A DNA stretch of 9,686 bases, taken from contig JAUZEI010000019.1 of the NCBI GenBank assembly GCA_030839105.1, forward strand, positions 1-9,686. Direction: 5' to 3'. Origin of the DNA: Actinomycetota bacterium. Its GTDB lineage: Bacteria; Actinomycetota; Acidimicrobiia; IMCC26256; PALSA-610. Position 1 is the first letter of the stretch; each line of letters opens with the position of its first letter. The position numbers and the translations under genes were made by a program. Of this stretch, positions 1-4,919 are shown piece by piece. The notes beneath the pieces were generated by a model. It was not told where the DNA came from. It did no database searches and saw only the letters and a program-made list of their open reading frames with translations.

Positions 1-397
1 CGCCGTGGCCGAGGAGCTTGCCCTCGCTCTCCAGACCGAGCATCCGGGCCGTGGCGCCGGTGGAGATGATGATCGCGTCGGCGGTGAGCTCGAGCTCGCC
101 GACCGAGACGCGGTACGGCCGGGACGACAGGTCGACCGTGTCGGCGTCGGCGGTGATGAACCGCGTGCCGAATCGCTCGGCCTGCTCGCGGAACCGGGTC
201 ATGAGCTCGGGGCCCATGATCCCGTCGGGGAACCCCGGGTAGTTCTCGACGTCGGTCGTGAGCATCAGCTGCCCACCGGCCTGGATGCCCTCGATGACCA
301 GGGGCTTGAGATTGGCCCGGGCCGTGTAGATAGCGGCCGTGAGGCCTGCCGGCCCGGACCCGATGATGATGACGTCCCGCGCGCTCATGGCTGCCAT
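1..397 (-). CDS. trxB: Thioredoxin reductase, N-terminal part (cut by window edge)
   Basis: NADPH-dependent flavoprotein that reduces thioredoxin in the cytoplasm. The 132 visible codons (frame 2-397) read [20 protein letters not shown], a Rossmann FAD-binding motif GxGxxG/A near residues 12-20. [18 protein letters not shown] and [17 protein letters not shown] follow, as is typical of bacterial TrxB, and then an ISTGATA motif. The window ends just before the expected CxxC redox centre and the NADPH domain, so activity cannot be judged. The start is ambiguous: ATG at 397 or ATG at 388. Neither has a convincing ribosome site. It lies 34 bases after the stop of the small membrane gene on the same strand and is probably co-transcribed with it. 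From recalled knowledge, trxB follows sigM and its anti-sigma gene in mycobacteria, so the position supports the call. Other flavin disulfide reductases are possible but less likely. Confidence 0.95.
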   Translation of the reverse strand, partial: MAAMSARDVIIIGSGPAGLTAAIYTARANLKPLVIEGIQAGGQLMLTTDVENYPGFPDGIMGPELMTRFREQAERFGTRFITADADTVDLSSRPYRVSVGELELTADAIIISTGATARMLGLESEGKLLGHG

Positions 398-431
398 TTC
401 GGTTCGTTGCCGGAAATACCGGACTGTTCGA

Positions 432-707
432 TCAGGGGTTGCGCTTGGTCCAGCAGAACGCTCCGGCGAGCACGAAGATTCCGCCCAGAGTCACCCACGC
501 GGCCCAGACGTACCCCTGCTCGGCCAGAACGAGGCCCCGGAAGGCTCCGAGGGTGAGCAGGACGACCGCCGGGATCGCGATGAGCGCAGCCAGCAGGCCG
601 TAGACGACCACGCGGGTCGCGGTTCGGGCGGGCTCGACGGTTTTGTCGCGCACCGTTGCGACGGTGCGCTCGATCACATCGGTAGCTTCGGTCGTCCAGT
701 CGGTCAC
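432..707 (-). CDS. Small two-helix membrane protein, function unknown
   Basis: A 91-residue protein starting at GTG 707. An in-frame ORF extends upstream to 944, but that part overlaps the anti-sigma gene and is Arg/Pro-rich shadow sequence. A Shine-Dalgarno-like GAGGAA (plus-strand 713-718) lies 5 bases before the GTG and decides the start. Residues 1-32 are polar and probably helical ([20 protein letters not shown]). Two hydrophobic segments follow at about 33-55 ([19 protein letters not shown]) and 66-86 ([19 protein letters not shown]), and the protein ends in a short basic tail, KRNP. This layout resembles small holin-like or phage-holin-superfamily membrane proteins of actinobacteria, but I do not recognise a defined family and assign no function. 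It sits between the anti-sigma gene (68 bases upstream) and trxB (34 bases downstream), so it may belong to the same regulon. Confidence 0.8.
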   Translation of the reverse strand: MTDWTTEATDVIERTVATVRDKTVEPARTATRVVVYGLLAALIAIPAVVLLTLGAFRGLVLAEQGYVWAAWVTLGGIFVLAGAFCWTKRNP

Positions 708-712
708 GCGGG

Positions 713-718
713 TTCCTC
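713..718 (-). promoter_or_regulatory. Ribosome binding site of the small membrane gene
   Basis: GAGGAA on the minus strand, 5 bases before GTG 707. It fixes the start of the two-helix protein and argues against the longer frame that would begin inside the anti-sigma gene. Confidence 0.6.
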
Positions 719-775
719 GGCTCTTCCTCGGCCCGGAAGCGTACATCTCCCGACGCGCCGGAGACCGGGGGGGCC

Positions 776-1690
776 TCAGCGGAACTGCTGCAGGTTCCTG
801 AGCGTGCAGTCCGGAGATTCGATCAGCACTGTGTGATACCCGTCTTCGGCGAAGACCAGAACCACGACGGGTCGACCGGACAGGACGGCCGCCGCGCGCA
901 GCACGAGCGTGCCGCGGATGGGCACATTCCGTGGGATGCCGCACTTCGCCACCGCATCGTGCTGGGCTCCGGAGAACGAGGAGCCCAGCGGTGTCACCGG
1001 AGGGGTTGCGGTCCCGCTCGACGGGTGGTTGGTTCCAGCGCCGGAGGAGTCCTGGGCGGTCGTGCCCGTGGCCGCGTTCGGCGCCGTCAATGCTCCAGTC
1101 GATGACTGGGTCGCCGCACTCCGCGCCGCCGAACCCTTCGTCGCTTGGTCCGCGCGTGACTTGTGGACCGCCGCGGCCCCGAGTGCGTGCACGTCGGAGA
1201 AGCTGCCCAGGCCGCGCTGGTTCGTAGTGGCCTGGGTCGGCGCACTGCGTGGGCTGCCGCCTGACTCCACGCTGCGCGCCGGCGCCGATGACGCCTTCGA
1301 CGACGCGGAGTCGTGGCGCAGCGCCGCGCTGACGCTGATCACCACTACGGCGGCCGCCGCGATCCCGCTGACCGCCTGCAGGACGTGCCGGCGCCGTTCC
1401 CGGCGCTCGGACGCGCGGGCTGCGATCTCGTCCTCGGCAGCCCGGACCGCCTTGGCGCGCAGCCGGGCATCGAGCAGTTCGTCGAGCTCCGGCGACTGCG
1501 CGAGTCGATCCCGGGCCGCGGCCAAGGCGGCTCGGCGTTCGGCGCCGCCCGCAGTCGCGCGCAACCGCGCGGTGACCTCTTCGATGCTCAGGCCGAAATC
1601 GCGCGCGGCCGCCTCGAGCTCGCCGTCGAGGTCGGCGGAGAGGAGCTCGTCGAGGTCGTCGGGTTCGAAGGGTGCGTCATCGTGCGTCAT
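776..1690 (-). CDS. Putative membrane-anchored anti-sigma factor
   Basis: A 304-residue protein starting at ATG 1690, 4 bases after the sigma-factor stop, so almost certainly co-translated with it. Residues 11-27 (DDLDELLSADLDGELEA) match the LSAxLDGEL opening of anti-sigma domains. A long Ala/Arg/Glu helical region follows to about 102. One membrane segment lies at about 103-124 (VLQAVSGIAAAAVVVISVSA). After it comes a low-complexity Ser/Thr/Ala/Gly/Pro stretch of about 115 residues (126-240), then a compact C-terminal domain (241-304) with Cys250 and Cys295. The inferred topology is a cytoplasmic N-terminus holding the sigma factor and an external sensor. The usual zinc-binding HxxxCxxC of ZAS anti-sigma factors is absent, since the cytoplasmic part has no Cys or His beyond His3 and His102. 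The LDELL motif recurs at 69-73. The role rests on position plus topology. The M. tuberculosis positional counterpart is Rv3912. Confidence 0.75.
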   Translation of the reverse strand: MTHDDAPFEPDDLDELLSADLDGELEAAARDFGLSIEEVTARLRATAGGAERRAALAAARDRLAQSPELDELLDARLRAKAVRAAEDEIAARASERRERRRHVLQAVSGIAAAAVVVISVSAALRHDSASSKASSAPARSVESGGSPRSAPTQATTNQRGLGSFSDVHALGAAAVHKSRADQATKGSAARSAATQSSTGALTAPNAATGTTAQDSSGAGTNHPSSGTATPPVTPLGSSFSGAQHDAVAKCGIPRNVPIRGTLVLRAAAVLSGRPVVVLVFAEDGYHTVLIESPDCTLRNLQQFR

Positions 1691-1694
1691 GATC

Positions 1695-2261
1695 TCAAGT
1701 CGTTGGATGCTCGGAAGGGGTCTCCCGGTTCCCGAGAAGGTCGGCCAATGCCGCTCGACCTCGCGAGATCCGGGACCGGACGGTGCCCGGCGGTATGTCG
1801 AGCACGATCGCGATCTCCGCGTAGTCCATGCCGAGCAGATCGCGAAGCGCGACCGCGGCCCGGTATTCGGGTGTCAGGTGGGCGAGCGCGGCATCGACGT
1901 CGAGGCGGTCGGCGAGGCCGGTGTCGGATGCTTCGGTGCCGGTTCGGCCGGTGGTCTCGGGAAGCGTCTCGGACGGGAGCGGGCGGCGGGCGCGCCGGCG
2001 CGACTCGTCGAGCGCGGCGTTCGTCGCGACCCGGTATGCCCACGTCGAGAACCTGGAGCGACCGTCGAACGATCCGATCTTGCGCGCGATCGCCAGGAGC
2101 GCTTCTTGGGTCGCGTCGAGCGCGTCGTCGGCGTTGCCGAGAATGCGTCGGCAGACACCGTGCACCAAGGCGCTGTGGTTGCGTAGCAGCGCGTCGAGCG
2201 CGCGCGCATCGCCCTCGGCGGCCCGGCGAGCCAGCGCCTCGTCGTGTTCGTCGTCCCGCAC
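1695..2261 (-). CDS. ECF-family RNA polymerase sigma factor (SigM-like)
   Basis: A 188-residue group 4 (ECF) sigma factor that directs RNA polymerase to stress promoters. Region 2 spans about 25-93: LLRNHSALVHGVCRRILGN, then the core-binding stretch DALDATQEALLAI, then the -10 recognition segment FSTWAYRVATNAALDESRRR. A linker at 94-120 is followed by region 4 at about 121-176, with a helix-turn-helix in GMDYAEIAIVLDIPPGTV and SRISRGRAAL. It has no N-terminal region 1 or C-terminal extension. The start is GTG 2261, 9 bases after the degV stop. AAGGAG at 2274-2279, overlapping the end of degV, lies 12 bases upstream, which is long, so coupling to degV is likely. The order murJ, sigma, anti-sigma, trxB matches sigM of mycobacteria, hence SigM-like. 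I leave the symbol blank because the ECF subgroup cannot be proven by eye. Confidence 0.93.
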   Translation of the reverse strand: MRDDEHDEALARRAAEGDARALDALLRNHSALVHGVCRRILGNADDALDATQEALLAIARKIGSFDGRSRFSTWAYRVATNAALDESRRRARRPLPSETLPETTGRTGTEASDTGLADRLDVDAALAHLTPEYRAAVALRDLLGMDYAEIAIVLDIPPGTVRSRISRGRAALADLLGNRETPSEHPTT

Positions 2262-2270
2262 CGACGACGA

Positions 2271-3107
2271 TTACTCCTTGTCGATCCAGGCGATTCCCAT
2301 GACGCGCGGCCCGGTGTGGACACCGATGACCGGACCGATGGTGCCCACGGTGACCTCGGCGTCGGGGACCTTGGGCTCGAGCATCTTGAGGAACTCGTCG
2401 ACGTCGGGTGCATTGGCGTGGAGCACGCTGATCAGCTCCACGTTCCCGACCGGGACCTGGTCGACGAGGAAGCGCAACGCCTTCGAGCGGGTCCGCACTC
2501 GCCCTGCGGGCTCGACCGCGCCGTCGATCACGCTGATGATCGGCTTGATCGAAAGCATCGAGCCCAGCATTGCCTGCGCGCCGCCGATGCGTCCGCCCTT
2601 GCGGAGGTATTCGAGTGTGTCGAGCGCGGCGAAGACGTGTTCGCGTGCACGCCGAGCCTCGACCTCACTGACGACCTCTTCGAGCGACGCGCCGGCGCGG
2701 GCGCGCCGCGCCGCGTGCAGCACCAGGTTGCCAATCCCCATCGAGGCGCTGAACGAGTCGATGATCTCGATCGGGGTCGTGCCGTCGAGGCTCTTCGCCG
2801 CCACCTGCGCCGACTGCATCGTCGCCGAGAGCCGCGCCGAGAGATTGATGCAGACGATGGCGTCGGCGCCGTCGTCGCTCAAGCGCCGGAACGTCTCCTC
2901 GAACGCGCCCACCGACGGGGCCGCGGTCTCCGGGAGCGCCGAGGATGCGCCGAGCTCACGCCAGAACGCGTCGACGCTCAGCTCCTTGCGGTCGACGAAC
3001 TCACGGTCGCCGAACCGGATGGTGAGCGGCACGACCTCGACGCCGAGCTCCTCGCAGATCGGCTCCGGGAGATCGCAGGCGCTGTCGGTCACGATGCGAA
3101 CTGGCAT
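2271..3107 (-). CDS. DegV-family fatty-acid-binding protein
   Basis: A 278-residue cytoplasmic DegV/FakB-fold protein of full family length. Family motifs in order: RIVTDSACDLP (4-14), the strand LGVEVVPLTIRFGDREFVD (21-39), PETAAPS with Thr61 at the usual TSQPS position, INLSARLSATMQSA (88-101) with Ser94, SFSASMGIGNLVL (118-130), LEYLRKGGRI (165-174), KPIISVIDG (188-196), and a C-terminal IGPVIGVHTGP with His264. The conserved Thr, Ser and His are of the kind that hold the carboxylate of a bound fatty acid in characterised members. FakB proteins present fatty acids to the kinase FakA, but no FakA/Dak-domain gene lies in this window, so the partner is unknown. ATG 3107 is fixed by a strong GAGGAGGG just upstream. 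It is the first gene of the sigma/anti-sigma unit and lies 123 bases after murJ. DegV is not at this position in mycobacteria. Confidence 0.95.
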   Translation of the reverse strand: MPVRIVTDSACDLPEPICEELGVEVVPLTIRFGDREFVDRKELSVDAFWRELGASSALPETAAPSVGAFEETFRRLSDDGADAIVCINLSARLSATMQSAQVAAKSLDGTTPIEIIDSFSASMGIGNLVLHAARRARAGASLEEVVSEVEARRAREHVFAALDTLEYLRKGGRIGGAQAMLGSMLSIKPIISVIDGAVEPAGRVRTRSKALRFLVDQVPVGNVELISVLHANAPDVDEFLKMLEPKVPDAEVTVGTIGPVIGVHTGPRVMGIAWIDKE

Positions 3108-3110
3108 GCG

Positions 3111-3118
3111 CCCTCCTC
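3111..3118 (-). promoter_or_regulatory. Strong ribosome binding site of degV
   Basis: GAGGAGGG on the minus strand, 3 bases before ATG 3107. This is the best Shine-Dalgarno match among the minus-strand genes, so degV probably opens a new translational unit rather than being coupled to murJ. Confidence 0.75.
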
Positions 3119-3137
3119 ATTTGGTCGGCCCGATGGG

Positions 3138-3163
3138 TTCGGCCTCGATCGATTTCGGCCTCG
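3138..3163 (-). repeat. 10-bp direct repeat, possible operator, in the degV leader
   Basis: CGAGGCCGAA occurs twice on the minus strand (3163-3154 and 3147-3138), separated by ATCGAT, a 16-bp period. It lies just downstream of the ECF-type promoter candidate, around the expected transcription start. The spacing would suit a regulator bound on one DNA face, but no binding protein is known and chance is possible in DNA of this composition. Confidence 0.4.
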
Positions 3164-3166
3164 GTG

Positions 3167-3193
3167 GTTCGGTACCCCGTGCGTCAAGGTTCC
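3167..3193 (-). promoter_or_regulatory. Candidate ECF-sigma promoter of degV-sigma-anti-sigma
   Basis: On the minus strand GGAAC (3193-3189) is followed after 17 bases by CGAAC (3171-3167). This matches the general ECF promoter form, GGAAC at -35 and CGTN or CGAA at -10, with 16-17 bases between. The expected start near 3160 would give a leader of about 50 bases ending in the strong degV ribosome site. ECF sigma factors commonly activate their own operon, and the operon downstream encodes one. No good housekeeping promoter is visible: a TTGACG overlaps but lacks a -10 at the right distance. Confidence 0.5.
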
Positions 3194-3196
3194 GAT

Positions 3197-3215
3197 CCCC
3201 GGAAACCGGCCGGGG
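3197..3215 (-). other. GC hairpin between murJ and degV, possible terminator
   Basis: A perfect 6-bp stem (CCCCGG with CCGGGG) around a 7-base loop, starting 16 bases after the murJ stop. No T-run follows on the minus strand, so it is not a canonical intrinsic terminator. It may still attenuate read-through from murJ. It lies immediately upstream of the GGAAC promoter element. The palindrome AACCATGGTT at 3223-3232 overlaps the murJ stop. Confidence 0.35.
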
Positions 3216-3230
3216 TTACAGCAACCATGG

Positions 3231-4919
3231 TTACACGCCGGGAGGGGTCGGAGCGCGCCGCCGGACGAGGGCGACGAGCGCCGCGAGCTCGGCGGAGCGA
3301 AGTGCGACCAGACCGCCGACGTACACGAGGGCTCCGGCGGCTCCCGCGACGGCCGTCGCGACGAACGCGGTGCCCGGCGACGACCGTCCGATCGCGCCCG
3401 CCACCGGCGCGGCGACGACAGCCATCGCGAGCGCCGCCAGCGCGGCCCGGACCGATGAGCGGAGGACCACGGGATCGCCGACGCTCCCGATCCGCCGGCC
3501 CAGGACCACGAGTGCCACGACCGCGGCTACGGCGTATGCCCCGCTCCATGCGAGGGCGAGGCCCTGAACTCCCAGACGTGGGAACAACACGACTGCGAGT
3601 ACGACATTCAGACCGTTCTCGAAGGCGTTGACGACGAAGGGCGTCCGCGTGTCCTGCAGTGCGTAGAACGCGCGCATCGCATAGAGGTACACCGAGAACG
3701 GCACGAGGCTGATCGCGAACGCCTGCAGCGTGTCGGCCGTGACGATCGCATCGTGCGTCGTGAACTGGTGGCGCACGATGACGCCGAGCATCGGTTGCGC
3801 AAGTACTGCGAAGAGCACTGAAGCCGGAAGCACCAGTACGACGATGTATCGCAACCCGAGTCCGAACTCGCGGCGCATCCCCTCGAAGTCGTCGACCCGC
3901 GCCAGGCGCGCGAGGTTGGGTGTCATCGTCGTCATGATCGAGACCGCGAGCAAACCGTGCGGCACGACGTAGAACGTGAACGCGTAGACGTATGCCGAGA
4001 CGTTGCCGGACGCGTTGTTCGCGAGCACGAGTACGAACAGCTGTGCGAGCTGATTGGTGACCACGTAACCCGCCGTCCAACCCGACAGGCGCAAGATGGT
4101 TCGGATTGCGGGGTCGCGCCAGGCGAGCACGAAGCGGAGGCGCACGCCGGCACGCGCGACGGCGGGCACGAGCACCGTCGCCATCGCGACGATCCCCGCG
4201 GTCGTGCCGAGGCCGAGCAACAACAATAGGCCGAGGTCGTCACGAACGCGTGCGACATCGGCGATCTCGCCGTGGCGACCGGATGTCCGGAACGCGAAGA
4301 CGAGCAGCGCCCCGATCACGACGACGTTGTTGATGACGGGGGCGAACGCGGCGGCGACGAACCGGCGGCGCGCGTTGAGGAGCGCGCTCGCCAACGTCGT
4401 GAAACCGTAGAACACCATCTGCGGGACGAAGCAGAGGATGAGGACGGTCAGCACGTGCAGCTGGGCGGCGCGATCCGGAGTGTGCTCGCGGAGCACGAAC
4501 AGGCGCGCGAGAAGGGGTGAAAGCGCCAGCGTTGCGACGGTGAAGACGGTGAGCGCTGTCATCGCCACGGTGAAGACCGCCGACGTGGCGCGTTCGTCGT
4601 CGCGATCGAGGAGGTCGACGAACACGGGAACCAACGTCGCGGCGAGCACGCCGCCGACGAGCAGCTCGTAGACGATGTTGGGCGTGATGTTCGCCAGGTT
4701 GTATGTATCGGCGAGTGTCGCCTTGCCGATGGCGGCGGCGAGCACGATCACGCGCAGGAGCCCGGTGAGCCGCGAGAGCAACGTGCCCGCGGCGACGAAG
4801 GCGCTCGACCGGGCGAGGCCGGCGCGGCTCCGTTCGTGATCGTCGAGCGCGCCGCCTACCGTCCCGCTCTCGACGCGCCTGACGTCGTCGTCGTCGTTCA
4901 GCTCGTCGGCGTCGCTCAC
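3231..4919 (-). CDS. murJ: Lipid II flippase MurJ (MviN family)
   Basis: A 562-residue integral membrane protein of the MOP exporter superfamily that flips the peptidoglycan precursor lipid II across the cytoplasmic membrane. After an acidic 35-residue cytoplasmic leader with a DDDD run comes the family signature FVAAGTLLSRLTGLLRVIVL (41-60), including Arg50 and Arg56. ADTYNLANITPNIVYELLVG and TLVPVF follow. Many hydrophobic segments run to about residue 550, including NQLAQLFVLVLANNASG and YALQDTRTPFVVNA. The GTG start at 4919 overlaps the preceding gene's stop as GTGA; the frame is open to 5045, but that part lies in the neighbour. No Shine-Dalgarno is visible, so coupling is likely. The second-helix Arg pair of E. 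coli MurJ is not seen, which I recall as common in actinobacteria. The C-terminal pseudokinase and extracellular domains of mycobacterial MviN are missing. The protein ends soon after the last helix with RRRAPTPPGV. Confidence 0.95.
   Translation of the reverse strand: MSDADELNDDDDVRRVESGTVGGALDDHERSRAGLARSSAFVAAGTLLSRLTGLLRVIVLAAAIGKATLADTYNLANITPNIVYELLVGGVLAATLVPVFVDLLDRDDERATSAVFTVAMTALTVFTVATLALSPLLARLFVLREHTPDRAAQLHVLTVLILCFVPQMVFYGFTTLASALLNARRRFVAAAFAPVINNVVVIGALLVFAFRTSGRHGEIADVARVRDDLGLLLLLGLGTTAGIVAMATVLVPAVARAGVRLRFVLAWRDPAIRTILRLSGWTAGYVVTNQLAQLFVLVLANNASGNVSAYVYAFTFYVVPHGLLAVSIMTTMTPNLARLARVDDFEGMRREFGLGLRYIVVLVLPASVLFAVLAQPMLGVIVRHQFTTHDAIVTADTLQAFAISLVPFSVYLYAMRAFYALQDTRTPFVVNAFENGLNVVLAVVLFPRLGVQGLALAWSGAYAVAAVVALVVLGRRIGSVGDPVVLRSSVRAALAALAMAVVAAPVAGAIGRSSPGTAFVATAVAGAAGALVYVGGLVALRSAELAALVALVRRRAPTPPGV

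Noticed and set aside
691..717. Second GGAAC-N17-CGAC pattern on the minus strand near the small membrane gene start
   Set aside because: The -10 half is a weaker match, the GGAAC overlaps the ribosome site and the rest lies within the coding region. A chance match is more likely.
738..743. TACGCT on the minus strand as a -10 box for the small membrane gene and trxB
   Set aside because: A six-base TAnnnT match with no -35 partner in a 68-base gap. Read-through from the anti-sigma gene explains expression equally well.
909..2186. 425-residue plus-strand frame opposite the anti-sigma and sigma genes
   Set aside because: Composition is Ser/Ala/Arg-rich without domains, and it spans the junction of two well-supported genes on the other strand.
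1828..3567. 579-residue open frame on the plus strand, and a 404-residue one at 2244-3458
   Set aside because: Both run antisense to the clear sigma-factor and degV genes, are low-complexity Ser/Arg/Ala-rich, show no family motifs and cross the intergenic gap. They are shadows caused by high-GC codon bias.
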